64,000 bases of DNA, taken from NCBI GenBank assembly GCA_003254905.1, contig QANU01016478.1, forward strand, positions 961,058 through 1,025,057, written 5' to 3'. How positions within the stretch are numbered: the first letter of the stretch is position 1; each line of letters begins with the position of its first letter. Source of the stretch: Nissolia schottii. Lineage: Eukaryota; Streptophyta; Magnoliopsida; Fabales; Fabaceae. The notes beneath the pieces are model-generated. The model made no database searches. It worked only from the letters and a program-made list of their open reading frames with translations, and had not been told where the DNA came from. The translations under genes and the position numbers were made by a program. Below are positions 27,001 to 39,690 of this stretch, piece after piece.

Positions 27001-30000
27001 ACCTAAATCAGCCTGAAATGTGGTGTTGTACATTATTCCAACAACAGTAAAATTTACCAAAACATAAACCCGTCTAACATATGCAATCCTTGAAAGTAAA
27101 AGATTAGAGAAGATGCCTAGAGACACATTGGAGAATAAAGTACCCTAGGGTATCAAGTTAAGCAAGCATTAAATGTACCCCAACATTAACGAGAACAAAT
27201 GTACAATGTTTTATAGGATATGAAAACTTGAAAAGTAATACAATAATACCAAACTAACCTTTACATCTGTTGACTCAGATCGGCGTGATTGATCCATAGT
27301 AGAAACCAACAATGCAGAAAGCTGCTTGGATGTACATACCTCGTCAGCAATAGTTCCAGGAAAATTGAGCTGAGATGATAAGCAAACACACAGGAACTTT
27401 AGAGCCTGCTTCCGATAGAAAGCATCCATACCACAATTTTTATTCATTATAGCTTCCACAGCAAGATTTATGCATCGATCAAGCGGCACCAAGAATGGGG
27501 TTGCAGGCTCAAACGTCAGAATTAGGCGGAGGCCATGCTCAGGGTTCTCTTTACAGTCAAGTGCCAGGGGCTCTTTGAGGAAGCGTCTGTTTCGGCCACC
27601 TAACTTGCCAAGAAGCTGCAATGCTTTTCCACCCCAAGGATAGGGAGCTGGCCTTAAGTGAGACCACAAGGCCAGAATGACCTCAGACATGACATTAGCC
27701 ATACTAGGCTCAAGAAAGTCAGGATTTAAACTATCAACCCAAAATTCAAGCGTTCGCAATCCAAGGCTCACTAGTTCATCACTTCCCTGGAGACAGAACA
27801 CCAAAGGCTTCATCAGACGAGAAAGATATGGTAACAGAGAACTCAAGCGGGCAGGTAAGTTCATGCAGAGTTCCAACAAGAGATCTCTCATATCTTCCCC
27901 AGTTGGCCCTTCCAGCATAGCCAACAACATATTGAGGCACGGCTGCAACATGGGGATCAAGTCCCGGAGCAAAAGTTCAAATTTACACCCTGAAAGTGCC
28001 CTGAACATTGTGCGAAGCAACTGCATGTAACCAAGAGGTCTTTCAATTTCAGTAGCACTTTTCATGCAACATTCCATTATAACAGGCACATGAGGCTGCA
28101 AAATCCGTTCAAAATCAGAAGGTGCTTTAGAAACAGCACCAAATATGAACCGGAAGAGATGCAGAACCAGTTTAGCTGCAGGAGAATCTGGTTGCTTCAA
28201 GACATCAAGTTTACTGCTCACGAGGAAATTAACAAGCACATCAGCAAATGGCCGGTACACTTTTGGGGCTGCAAGAAGGGTGGAGAATATATGGACAAGT
28301 TGGGTATTCGAGATCATGCACTCAAAAAGCTCAGGCATACACAAAGAGAACATATCCATAAGATCACGAGGCTCCATAATGGCCAAAATCTGCGAAAAGA
28401 GATGAAGCATTTCCCTCTCCTCATCCTTCTCTTTGAAAAGTGCCAAGCAGTGAACACCACTTTTAAGAACACCAGAGGCTTTGTAGACCTACACAACACT
28501 TAAGTCAACTACAGCTACTAAACTTAGAAAGACAAATGTTAGAGCTAACCAGCATATCTGTAATACCTCATCTTCTCTCATGCCCCTTGATGCTTGAGGT
28601 GGTGGTATATTAGGTGATGGTGAGACAAGCACCTGCAATGTTTCATAGATAGGAAAAATATCATACATAAGAAACATTATACAGGAGGGAAGACAGAAGG
28701 CCAATCCGCAGACAGAAATCACTATGAGGACAATTCATTACCTGAGATCTAGGGGAATGCGCATGAGTGATGCTCCATATGATGGTCTTCATTCCTGAAA
28801 GTAAAGAGAGTCATAAAATTTCAATTAATATAATAAAAATGGGTTAATTTTAAAATCTTAAAATTAAGAGGGGGATGGGGGGGCGGAGCAATAAAACTAG
28901 ATGACAACATTACACTCAATACCATACTGAAGATTTAAGAAATTAAGTTACCCATCACTAATGTCTTAATCAGATGTTTACAATCATTGACTTCCTTCGA
29001 ATGTTCTACAGGGACCTGCAAATTCAAGACTGCCTGCAAATAAAGCATAGTCAGGCAAAGCATAACTCCCGTAATGGCAAAGAGAATAGTACTTTTAAGT
29101 TTTTAACTTGAAACACTTGCATGATATGCAACAAAAGAATTGAGAATTTGACTTTGCACTTGTAACATTTCTTATGCGAGAAAATGCCTTTTTTGTTCTA
29201 GACTTCTAGTCAAGACAAAGTTCAAGGCCCATTCTTTTTTATTGAACTTGGCAAACTGAAAATTAGAATTGTATGAAAAGAAGTTACTCTCATTGTTACT
29301 AAAAACAATGAGTCAATAATTGTTTACCATTCCTTACTAGTTTCCTTTCTCTACCAATGTGTTAAGTTTCTTTGTTCCAAAATAGCAAAATAGTACAAAG
29401 TAAAGCAAATAACGCCACTCTGATGCCAATTCAAATGTGAAAATTAATGTACAAGTAGAAAGAAATTCTCAAACAAATTTATCAGACAACCTGTACAGGA
29501 AGTTCAAGCTTTGATCTCAAGCTAGCACGATCCTTTCCGTCCTCACCTTCCTCGAGAAGCTAAAAAAAATTATATTAACGGGTTAGGAAGAACATAGCGA
29601 TCGAAACTTGTTACATTTAAATTAACAAAAAGTAGAGCACAATATAATGTAGACACAACTTGGCTAACTATAGGAAATTAATCAGCCACCTAAGAAAAAC
29701 CTCAGGTGGTGACCTGACTCTCCATCAGAAGAGGGGAACCAGGTTCAAATCACCCTCCTCCCTAAAGACCAGAAACAAAGAGGTCTTTATCAGAAGCAGC
29801 GTAAATTGATTGTACAAAGGAAATGTTTGCACTAACAACTTCAAATTAATGATCAAGCAATCAGGTGACAAAAGGAAATTTATAAATAGACAAAGTGATA
29901 GTAACCTAATAACATAGTCTTCACACAAAAGATCAAAATTTTGCATAGGTGGTAAAGAAAACAATCTAAGGCCAAAATATTAACATTTAAACATTTTTTT

Positions 30001-30772
30001 CCATTAAAAGAACAAATTCATTTAAATTAAGAGGAAAAGTACAAGGAATTTATAGGATAATAGATCCAGTATAGAGAAGAACATCCCGATTCATATTAGT
30101 TAAAGGAAACACCCTTAAAAAATATCATGCATGATTGTTTGTTGAACTGAATACATGCCAATCACCTAATACAATCCCAAATCATCTGCTTAGCCAACGA
30201 ACAGTACTTAAAAACAAAAGTGCTATGCTCTAACAAAATGATCACACCTGTCCCCAATAAAGGTTTACCATCAATTCATATTAATTGAAGTTCAAATACA
30301 CAATTCACAACAGAAAATTGTTAGGCACAACATCAAACTTTACAGTAATCACAAATAACCTGGGGTATTGTGCGCTTGAAAGTACTGAATTTCCCAACAA
30401 AAGCATCCAAAATGCGGCCCTACGGAGTAAAACAAGGCACGTCAATCCCAGAAAGTAAAACAAGGCATGTCAAAATGTAGCAGAAATTTTGCAACAGACC
30501 AGTAGAATCCTTGCTTCATCTGTAGACTGCTGATCGACCCCCTTCTCAAAAATTGGTTCCACCTAGATCCAGTGGATAAAGCATAACATGAGAAGGCTTC
30601 AGGAATTTAATCAGCGAACAAATCCTTAATCTCTTATTTTAGGAAGAAAGGGAAAGCAGGGAAAGAGAAAGAAAAGTTCCATTGAACAAGAAGGAAGAGA
30701 TTACAAGTGAAACAAGGTGTACTCTGAAAAGGAAAAGGACAAAATTTGAAAACAACATAAACGAAAAATGAG

Positions 30773-30804
<32 letters not shown>

Positions 30805-33800
30805 CCACAACCTCCAACCATATGAAAAAGCAGCAATTCAACCCCTACTCGAGACCAAACAAAACACCACAGAAAATCCAAATTCAAATAAATAATTAAA
30901 TCCCAATTCCCAAAGTGAATGAAGCAACATTATACTGTTATAACAGCACCAAATGAAGATCTCAACCAAGGTTTATCTTTCTACATCCTACAAAAAGCTT
31001 GATGCTAATAATCAGTGGGGATAAAAATTGGAAAATAAAAACAGAGAAAAAATCAAATATATTACAAGGAAGAGTTAAAATAAGCACCAGATTCAACATC
31101 AAGCGAGCACAAGTGGTGTGGATACTCAACGATAACGATGCGTCGTGCATATTACTTGAGAATAAGTAAATAATCCGCGACAACTGCAGCAATATGGAAT
31201 TCAAATTAGTTAAGAGAACATGTAGTGAAAATTTAGTCAGTTAAGGATATTTGCGGCTATGCAATAAGAATAAAAACTATCATACAAGCCAAAACAAACT
31301 TCCAACTCAGTTAAAGAAAAATAAAATGGGGCAAAAATATAACAGAAAATCTATCAATTTAACTCGAGGAGATACTACTCAGAGTAGTCAAGTGCACGCT
31401 ATAGCGACTCTACTGCACAGGCGCAGAGTGGCGCAGCCACCCCCCGCAACACGACTTGTGTCACATTTTCCAGGAACAGACGTTGCAGCAGTTGCAAATT
31501 CTACAGCACCGTTGTGGCTGCATTGCATCGGGGGAGGAACAACACAAAACATGATCGGACACCTGTTATTAAGCCAAATCCTAATTTTTCATATTTTTAA
31601 ACTGAAACCTTGTAGCCCTCACTTATGCCACAGAAAGTTCTATTTTGCCCTCACTTATTTGATTGAAATTTCTGTTTTTCCCTCCCTTATTCTGATGAGT
31701 TTCTATTTTACCCTCATTCTGATAGATTTTCAACTTCACCCTCACTTAAACTCATCTTCAACCTACTGAACAAGCTTATGGACTTCCAGCAGCTCCTTCA
31801 TGCATAGAAGACAAAGCAATCTATGCACTTGTCTCCACAACTCCCTCCACCAGCAACTGCAGCTGCTGTCTTCAAGCGACCCACTCCGATCACCTCTCTT
31901 TTTGTTCCCTCCCATGGCTATTCTCATGCTTTGCTGTCCCTCTCTCTCTCTCTCTGTGTTCCTTTGTTTTTTTCAATTTTATCATGTTCTTTTTTGTTGC
32001 CCTCTCTCTTCTTGGCCGTCAAGTTTCAACAATTTTAATTTTGAAATTTTTATTTTGATTTCAACCTTTGGTTCAGTTATGTCATCTCAGTTTTTGATTA
32101 ATTATTAGTTTTATATTTAAAATTTTATTATGTCCTGTAAATTGCACAATTATTATCTGCATTTTTTCTAAATAATGGTCGTCTCCTTCTCCGCTATCCA
32201 GCTGTAGCATTTACGGTGCCAGCCACTATCTGGGATTGACTACTATGTATAGAACGCTGGCACCCTCTTCTTCTGCATGGATTTTATGCTACTTTGAAAA
32301 TTTATAGGCATAAGGAATTTTTAAATTAATAGCACGTTTTATATTTTGGTATCTCTTTCTTTTGTTGGGTATGTTATTATGAAAAATATATCATATAAGA
32401 CAATTTCAATCAGATAAGACGAAATAAACAAAAAAACATACCTGTGATAAGGAGAGATCTTGCCTAACATGATGTACAATCTCTGCCAAAAGACTATAAG
32501 CCAAGGGCCTCAATGTCTCAAAACACGCTCGCCCAGTCCCAACAAGAACCCTACAAGTATGAAAACCTTAACATGAGAAAATGTTGACTGAGTTTTATTG
32601 AAGTCAAGTTTTATTTCCTCTGAAGGGAGTAAAATTATAGATCCATGTACCCTTTCTTGAGATATCTACCTTATTGACCAGTGACAAACACAGACAGATT
32701 CAGATCCTCACAATCTCTAAACTTCTTGCTAGGACCCCAAACATCTAATATTGGGGGAACAAATCCAGAAGTGTAATTTAAGAAGCTACACAAACACAGG
32801 ATATTAAAGAACCCTCCCTAATTATGACTCTCAACAGAAATTGACAGATGAGTTTCCAATAAGTAGATAAACTGGATTCTTCTCTCAAGAATTACATGCG
32901 ATGGTCCTGGTAGATAAAGTTATTACCACTAAGGAATAATAGCCAATATATTATACATAATACTTCCGGTGGTAATTTATACTTCATAGAAAACAATATA
33001 AACAGGAGTTCCTTTTTTAAAACTCTCCCAAAAAAGTCTTTGTATCAAGATATTGTAGTCCATAATAGTGTTACCTTTCTTCCAGTAATGTGTCAATTAG
33101 AGGAAATAAACCTCTCCTGAAATCAGTTCCAAGGACATGTTTCAGGGATATTAATAACTCCTGCATCCAACAATTTTGGCTTTAAAACAAAGAAAGAGAA
33201 TCTCAATAGAGAAAAAGGCAAAAGAATCAACAGCATCACCTTTCTAATAGATACCGAATCAGAACATGTGACAAGCAAATTCACAATGCTTTTACATATA
33301 CTTTCTTCATGTGGTCTTATATAGTCAGCATAGCTTTTCAACAGATAAGTTAAAAAAGAAACTGTCTGCAACAACAAGAAATTGAGCTATTAATCATATA
33401 AAGTAGGATATCAATCAGGAGAAGAATTAAGGAAATATATGGAACTTCATTATAAAATGCAGTCTATACATTATTTATTCAATAAACATTATGATGCCCT
33501 TAAAAAGTGGAAATCCTAATTTCCCTAGTACTTGGGGTTGGGGGCCTCTATTTATGTGAGATTTTAGTATGAGAAACAGAACATTCAAAATCCTAATAGT
33601 TGGCATGTCATAAACAACATGGAGATTTTTGTTTTTCTTATATAGCTCATATAATTCATAGCCAAATACGTTATAACTACTTCCAAGTACTTGAAATGTT
33701 AGAATTTCCACTTACCGTAAAACTCCTAATTGAAACACTTGCGAAATATTTAGCCAACATTCACATTTTCACAACAAGCACTTACCTTAACCTGTGCACC

Positions 33801-34762
33801 CTTGAGGTCAATGAAATGAGGTTTCAAATGGGGAGGAACCCGATCAGGGCCTGGGACTGATATAGCCGCAACCATCAACGGCAATAACTGAGGAATGTTT
33901 GCTTGAACAAGACGACTATACAATTGAAACAGAAACATCACCACCAGTGGACTCTCCGTAACTATCTTGAATGATCTAGTACTTGGATTAAGCTGTGAGC
34001 CAGTAGCAGTAGCACTGACACCGCTTATGCTCTGATCTGAAAGTGAAGTCTCCATGGGCTTGACCTCTTCCCCAGTCATTGCCATGTTATCAAAGAAATG
34101 GCTAACAGTCATTTTAAAATTCTGGTATATCTTGCAGACAAAGTCCAGAAATGGCTGTACTTCATTTTCTAGAGTCGGCCTAAAGTTCCTCAAAAGGTCA
34201 AAGATTATGCGGATACAAATCAAGCCATTATCTTCATTATCAGTAGTAAGCACTTGCATAGCAACCTTCAAGAGGTCCTGTACAAAGGGTCTAAGAACTT
34301 CACTGTGCGGGAGTCTATTCAGTATCTCAACCACCATGCTCCGAAGCTTGTGCTCGGGATTGTCCACAAACTGCGGCTTTGTAACTTGCAGAAGTATGGC
34401 AGAGAATGCCCTGAAGTAACACTTGAGAAAATTCAAGTACTCCGCAGTGTGAGCAATCTCAAGACTATCCCTAACCTCCATCACCATCTGCAGCCTCGCC
34501 TGAATCTCTATTTCACCAAAACAAGAATTCAAGACAACCAGAAAAAAGAGTTTACAAAGCAATACAAGATAAATAAACAAAAACAGCGCGAACTGAAAGC
34601 ACATGAAAGCTACCACAACCACAGCAACACGAAGTATCCGACAGTAATTCTAAATGCAATCAAACAGTCAAGAAAAACGCATAATTAGCGAGAGAACAAC
34701 ATACGAAGGTCAGGGTCCACGATATGACGTGAATGTTGCTCGAAATTCTGAACGGGACTCAT
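12027..34762 (-). CDS. TRA1: TRA1/TRRAP pseudokinase scaffold of SAGA and NuA4, 34 coding exons, 3,858 aa
   Basis: TRA1 is the very large scaffold that binds transcription activators and recruits the SAGA and NuA4 histone acetyltransferases in the nucleus. The start is MSPVQNFEQHS (ATG at 34762). Coding exons (genomic, minus): 34762-34705, 34507-33786, 33365-33240, 33160-33075, 32550-32442, 30562-30500, 30419-30360, 29559-29491, 29033-28952, 28794-28742, 28632-28567, 28488-27259, 27012-26020, 25927-25592, 24994-24739, 24642-24420, 24327-23937, 22679-22530, 22440-22219, 22124-21903, 21328-20681, 20233-19973, 19889-19542, 19293-18845, 18770-18341, 18025-16727, 16283-16023, 15938-15648, 15572-15087, 14501-14070, 13891-13613, 13460-12912, 12788-12582, 12146-12027. 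They total 11,577 nt and all phases agree. HEAT-type helices fill about 1-2500, FAT about 2600-3170, kinase-like about 3500-3800, and FATC ends in DPTWHPWF. Catalytic residues are lost (GGRS at 3678, DFH at 3698). The gene looks intact. Confidence 0.96.
12869..12894. repeat. (GT)13 microsatellite inside a 123-bp TRA1 intron
   Basis: The dinucleotide run lies in the intron 12789-12911, a short distance after the splice donor of the 13460-12912 exon. On the transcribed strand it is a CA repeat. Confidence 0.95.
19193..19264 (-). repeat. 36-bp tandem repeat within TRA1 coding sequence
   Basis: Two 36-bp copies (19193-19228 and 19229-19264) code for two 12-residue units, TSSRQGVDAGAV and TSSRQGADVGAV, near the start of the exon 19293-18845. 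The duplication keeps the frame, and the copies differ at a few bases. Confidence 0.92.
22680..23936 (-). other. Large TRA1 intron with 55-bp tandem duplication and poly-G run
   Basis: This 1,257-bp intron separates the exons 24327-23937 and 22679-22530. It contains two 55-bp tandem copies starting at 23086 and 23141 (one mismatch seen) and a run of about 13 G residues near 23022. Open frames inside it are short and unrelated to TRA1. Confidence 0.85.
30563..32441 (-). other. Longest TRA1 intron (1.9 kb) with probable insertion
   Basis: The intron between exons 32550-32442 and 30562-30500 is much longer than its neighbours. It has a poly-A run of about 25 at 30780-30804. From about 31400 to 32270 it is unlike the AT-rich surroundings: GC-rich at 31400-31560, then degenerate short repeats such as TATTTTACCCTCA, a CT run at 31940-31957, and a perfect 9-bp hairpin stem (GGTGCCAGC at 32215, its complement at 32256). 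I do not recognise the inserted sequence. Confidence 0.55.
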
Positions 34763-35156
34763 CTCGGGGGTTTTAGAAGTGAGACAAGAACCCTAACTGG
34801 ATTGAGATCTTCACTCTTCGAAGACTTGAACAATTCAGGTCCGAATTTTGGACTTGGTCTGTTCTAGGGTTCAATGAAGCGAAGCAAATAGAAAGGCTCC
34901 GTCTGCGCCCCGTGCAGTGTGAAGTTGAGCCGTTAGAAACAGCGATTGGGGGGTTCTCGTTGTTGCGGATCGCGACAGGGAAAGGGTGAGAGCCGAAGAA
35001 GAAGGAGAAGAAGAATTTGCAGTGAGAGTAGAAGAGTTTTAGGGCTTGAGGAGAAAGGGTGTGTTTAACTGGTATTTTCCCTCCTCTTTCTCGTCTTCGA
35101 GGGTGGGACTCCCATTCGGCACCAACGAGAAATGTTGAACTGGGGCTATAGCTTGT

Positions 35157-35165
35157 TTATTTATA
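35157..35165 (-). promoter_or_regulatory. Possible TATA box of TRA1
   Basis: TATAAATAA is present on the minus strand about 395 nt upstream of the TRA1 ATG. The sequence from about 34763 to 35130 is more GC-rich and would be the 5' UTR. It contains one upstream ATG at 35115 that opens a 16-codon reading frame if transcription starts above it. Confidence 0.5.
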
Positions 35166-35286
35166 CAATCTTCAGTTAGGACAATTTTGTTTTTTTGGGG
35201 CCAATTTGACATTTCATCAGTCTAGTAAGATTATCCCCTCTAAATATGTTATAATAAAATAAATATCTTATATTACTTAATTTATT

Positions 35287-35605
35287 GGGTTAAATATATT
35301 TTTAATCATTAAAAAATTATGAATTACATGATTTTATCTCAAAAAATTTTGTTTAGACTGATAAATATTTTTGGTAGGATTTATTTCATACTATTAAATT
35401 TTATTGTTAATTACGTGGTAGTTAACTTGGTCATAGTGTGAATTTTGTGTGGACACATGATTTACCACATCAGCAATTAACAGTCCAACTTAATAACAGG
35501 ACTAAATCCTACAAAAAAATTGTGGGGGACTATCCTAACAAAAAAAAATAGGAGTAAATCACAAAATTTGTAAGTTTTTACGGACTAAAAACATATTTAA
35601 CCTTA
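35287..35605. mobile_element. Fold-back (MITE-like) element, copy 1
   Basis: The left end starts GGGTTAAATATATTTTTAAT. The right end, read on the other strand, starts TAAGGTTAAATATGTTTTTA. The inverted ends continue imperfectly inward. This is the same family as the element at 36506. No coding capacity. Confidence 0.7.
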
Positions 35606-36142
35606 GTTTATTTATTTTTGATAATTTGTACAACTAAATTCACCGAATGTTGTTATCATGTCATATTCTATATGACTGTAATAAACATTTTATTAATCAA
35701 TCATTAAAAGAGTCAATTTATAAGAAGTTTATAGATCATTTAAACTTAGGATGCACCTCTCTATAAATATTATATTGAAAATTATTAATTTATCACATTA
35801 AATCATATAATCTGTAATTTTTCATGAACTAAAAATATATTTAACCCTAATTTATTTACTTTTTGATATTTTTATAACTAATTTCATCGAATTTTATTAT
35901 CATTCCATGTTTCATATGATTGTAATAAATTTTTCTTTAGTCAAATCATTGAAAGAATCAACTTATAAGAGATTTAGAAATTTGTAGACCATTTGAACTT
36001 ACAATGCACTTCTCTACAAATATTATATTGAAAAATATTAATTTATCACATTAGATCATATAATCCATTAATATGCCATATTGGATAATGAAATAATAAT
36101 AAAATTTGATGAATTTAGTTATAAAAAAATGGATAAATTAAG
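35582..36142. repeat. 244-bp tandem duplication with inverted ends
   Basis: Two diverged direct copies with a period of 244 bp start near 35593 and 35837, each beginning with the ATATTTAACC end of the fold-back element. The second copy is followed, near 36090-36142, by an inverted match to its own start (ATAACTAATTTCATCGAATTTT against its complement), so 35848-36142 may be a small inverted-repeat element that was duplicated. Confidence 0.65.
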
Positions 36143-36505
36143 TAGCATAGGGTATTTACCCCATGAGGTACTTGAGAAACCACCTTATTTTATTTAGTGT
36201 TTGGTATGCACATTAGATTAAATAAGTTAATCCATTAAAGACTCTTTATATATCATTTTAATTGATGAGTTAATCTAACCTATGAAAATTGGGATTAGAC
36301 TTGATAAGAGTGTAATGGATAAAAAATTATAGAATAATAATAAAAATAAAAATAAAAATAATATTAAAAATATAATAATAATAATAATAATAAAATAATT
36401 TTGAATTTAAATTATAGGTTTTTCCTTTAGTACCCATCTAATTTTATAATTATTGATATCATGCCCACATGTTATCAAATGGTTGGCTGATTTATAATTA
36501 AAGTA

Positions 36506-36875
36506 AGGGTTAAATATATTTTTAGTCTCTAAAAAATTATAAATTTTGTGTTTTACTCCTAAATAAAATTTTGTTAGAAAATAGTTCTTAACAAATTTTT
36601 TGGTAGAATTTAGTCCTGCAGTCAAGTTGGGCCATTAACTGTTGACGTAACAGTTAACTTAGTCACGTGGCAGACCACGTGTCCACACAAAATTGACACG
36701 TGGCACTGCACATGGTCAAATTAACTATCACATCATCAGTTAACGACCCAACTTGACAGAAGGGACCAAATTCTACCAAAAAAATTTGTCAATGACTATT
36801 TTCTAACAAAAAAAATTCAGGGGTAAAACACAAAATTTTTAATTTTTCATAGACTAAAAACACATTTAACCTTAT
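36506..36875. mobile_element. Fold-back (MITE-like) element, copy 2
   Basis: About 370 bp with long imperfect inverted ends. The left end reads GGGTTAAATATATTTTTAGT and the right end, reversed, reads AAGGTTAAATGTGTTTTTAG. Inner matching blocks include TTTTGTTAGAAAATAGT with its complement and AAATTTTTTGGTAGAATTT with its complement. The centre contains CACGTGG-type sequences. No coding capacity; autonomous partner unknown. Confidence 0.78.
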
Positions 36876-37228
36876 TTTTTTATAGTTTATTGTAGCAATA
36901 CAAATTTTAGAAATACATTTAAAAAATAATTAATTCTAATATTGATGCGGATCTATCTGTAATCTATGGTTAAGAATATATTAGAATAAATTAATAACAA
37001 TAAACTATTCATCAAGAAAATGTCAGCAAAGCTCTCTCACACATTATTCGTGTGAGTGTGGGAGAGTCCTATGGACTCTTTAGATTAGGATTTCTTTAAA
37101 AAGAAAAATTAAATAATAAAAATATATTAATAAATATGATTGCATATAATGTTGCAAAAAGTAATACTAGTCTAGTAGATAAGACATTACTTTGAATGGT
37201 AGAGATTTTGGGTTCCCGATAAGATCAT

Positions 37229-37432
37229 TAACATAAATCTTCTTCCACTAGAATATTTCATTAGCCATATTTTTTGGAAAAGGTTTAACTAAACAATATT
37301 AATATTTATATCACTTACTACTAATCATACACACACAACACGACTTTATTTAATGCAACAAAAATAGGTGGTCCAATAATTTTATGATTTTCTAAAATAG
37401 CTTCATAAATATCCACTTTATAAATAAAGAGA
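37229..37432. repeat. Dispersed repeat, copy A (matches 40616-40832)
   Basis: This 200-bp stretch is in direct orientation with 40616-40832. Shared blocks include AGGTTTAACTAAACAATAT, ACTAATCATACAC and ATGACTTTATTTAATGCAA-like sequence. Copy B lies inside LTR-like sequence, so copy A is probably a fragment of the same LTR family. Confidence 0.72.
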
Positions 37433-37654
37433 GCGTCTCAAGTGAGATGACTATACGCGAGACGTCCCCTTTTTCTCCATTCCCTTCTAAGGTTAGTTAC
37501 ATCCATGTACTTCTGTTTGCTTCATTTTAAGTTGTTGCTGGCTTGCTGCACTTGTTAGAATTTTGTATTTCTGATTTCTTGTTGAATTGTTATAGACTTG
37601 TAGAGATGTGGCTTATTATGAACTCATTGACAAAGCTACTGATGTCACAACCCA

Positions 37655-38550
37655 AAGTGTTCCTGTTATGAGGGAGAAGGATTTGTGGCAGCTCAATATA
37701 TGAAAGTGGGAGGTTATGGTTCTGGTTTTGATCCGTGGAAGGCTGGTCTCTGATTGGGTTATCAGAATAGCTGTTTTCTGCATTGAGAGGAACTTCCTCT
37801 TGAGGAAGAGGGTGCTGTATTTTGTGTTTGGTGTGAAGAAGGCTTTTCAGAATTATGTGTGGTTGGGACTTGTTTTGATTGCCTGGCATTTCCTCTATGA
37901 TAAGAGGGTTCAGAGGGAGACAAAAAAGCAATGTCCTTGATATGTCTCCAAGGTTTTGGTCTGCTTCTTGGTTGGTTCTTTGGTTTGGCTGCTGAAAACC
38001 GTCAAGGTTAAAGTTATGGCCTCTTCGTTCCATGTGAGCACCTACTTTGACAGGATTCAGGAGTCACTGTTTAATCATTTTGTGATCGAGACGCTCTTTG
38101 GTCCGCCTCTGGTGGAGCTCCAGAAGGCAGAGGAGGAGGAGAAGCTCGTTGATGAGGTCCAGAAGCTTCAGAATGCCGGGGTTACCATACCCCCTGACCT
38201 CAGGGCATCTTCATTCTCTAACTTGAGGAGTGGGATGCTGGATAAGAGCCCCAGAGTGAAGAGTGGCAAGTTTTCGAGGCTACCGCTTTCGCAGAAGTCA
38301 CATGATGGGATAACTATTGATCACCTGCATAAGCTGAATCCAAATAATGTCTCTGCTTGGAATATGAAGAGGTTGATCAATATGGTCCGGCATGGGAATC
38401 TTTGTACATTTTATGAATAGATACTTAATTTGACTAATGATGATGAGAACGCCATGCAGATTAGAAGTGAAAATGAGGCAAAAGCAGCAGCAAAGAAGAT
38501 TTTTCAGAATGTTGCTAGGCGCGGTTGCAGGTTAAACTTTGAAGCTGAGT
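37655..38550 (+). pseudogene. MSL (MscS-like mechanosensitive channel) gene fragment, MSL10 type
   Basis: MSL proteins are plant membrane ion channels opened by tension. The plus strand reads PVMREKDLWQLNI, stop, KWEVMVLVLIRGRLVSDWVI, then FLLRKRVLYFVFGVKKAFQN, SFHVSTYFDRIQESLFN, GPPLVELQKAEEEE, NAGVTIPPDL and GITIDHLHKLNPNNVSAWNM. This matches the middle of MSL10-like proteins. Stops at 37700, in KKQCP-stop (near 37938) and after FYE (near 38418) break it, and a frame change occurs near 37925-37960. Both the N-terminal region and the C-terminal MscS channel domain are absent. The match ends near GCR at 38530, directly before GTTAAA, which looks like an exon end, so this is a piece of genomic DNA rather than a cDNA copy. 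Confidence 0.86.
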
Positions 38551-38559
38551 AGATCATTT

Positions 38560-39690
38560 TTTGTGCCTTTTAACTCTAGTCTTACTTTATGGTATGGTTT
38601 TATATACTCCTATTTCTTTCTCTTAGGTATGAAATTTTTCACGTAGGTGAATCTTGTTGATCAGAATCTTGATTCACAAACCTCATTTACCCTAAACCAT
38701 ATCTATATTGACTGTATATTTCTATATATATTGTCTGGTGTTAAACATACAAGTTAGGCTGGTTACATGGATGGGCTCTGTCAAAGATGAAAGACCAAAA
38801 CTTCATTGAAACCATTTCGTGCTAGGTTGTCATAGGTAATGGTTTCTGCTAATGCTTTCATAGGTCTTCCTTTAGTTGGACTATTTCAAGTTTGATCCAC
38901 TTTTTTCATTGGAGCCTCTACTTGTCTTCTTCTCATAGTGACCAAACACAACACCTTAGGCTAGTTTCCACATTTAATGCTGCTAGACCTCTCTTGGACG
39001 AGACATAGCTAATTGAGTGATTTTTTTTCGTTCATATGTTCCTTTTTGCGTTTTTTTTTTGTTTTTTTGTTTTTTGTCATGATATATTGTGCTTTTTGTT
39101 TGATGCGATTTCAATGGAGTACTGGGTATTCACCTCAGTCCCATTCCCATGTTCCTTCTCTGGAACCCAGTCAAGTTGCGAAGACCACATTCATAATTAT
39201 CATAACATATTTTTTTCTTTTGTCAATTAGCTTAGTTCCTTTTATTTGGTAAAATATCTAAGAGTTGTAACTTCAGCAAAGAAAATCTTGTCCATGTGAA
39301 GGAGGTCACTAATGATCACAGTTAGGAGAAGATTTATGTTTCCTTGTTGCATTCTTTTGATCTTGCTATTTTTTTGGGTGTGATCCCTATCTGTTGTCTC
39401 ATATGGGTATTGGTTGGTTTGGGAGTATGTTGAATTGAATGAGTATGCATGTCTCGTGTTTCTTTGCGTGTGATCCATTTGTGATGAAGTTTTACATTTC
39501 TCAAGCTTTGTTGTTCTGTTTTGAGTTTTTTATCCATTGGTTGGGACTAGTTTCCTTACGAAAGTCTCTTAACGTGCTAATAATGAAAAATGCGCAACTT
39601 TATAAATAAAAATGTGATACATTTAAATAAAACTAAACATCATAATATAAATAAAAGAACCTTTACAAGATACGAAATATATATAATTCA
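38560..39690. other. Intergenic stretch after the MSL fragment, no gene seen
   Basis: T-rich sequence with no family resemblance that I recognise. It could partly be decayed intron of the MSL fragment. Confidence 0.5.

Noticed and set aside
27677..28503. Plus-strand open frames opposite the large TRA1 exon
   Set aside because: They mirror a real exon on the other strand and have no domain of their own.
31251..31769. 172-codon plus-strand frame in a TRA1 intron
   Set aside because: No recognisable domain, and the composition is like an inserted non-coding repeat.
37716..38420. MSL-like frames taken as a working channel gene
   Set aside because: Stops, a frame change and the lack of both protein ends show a dead fragment.
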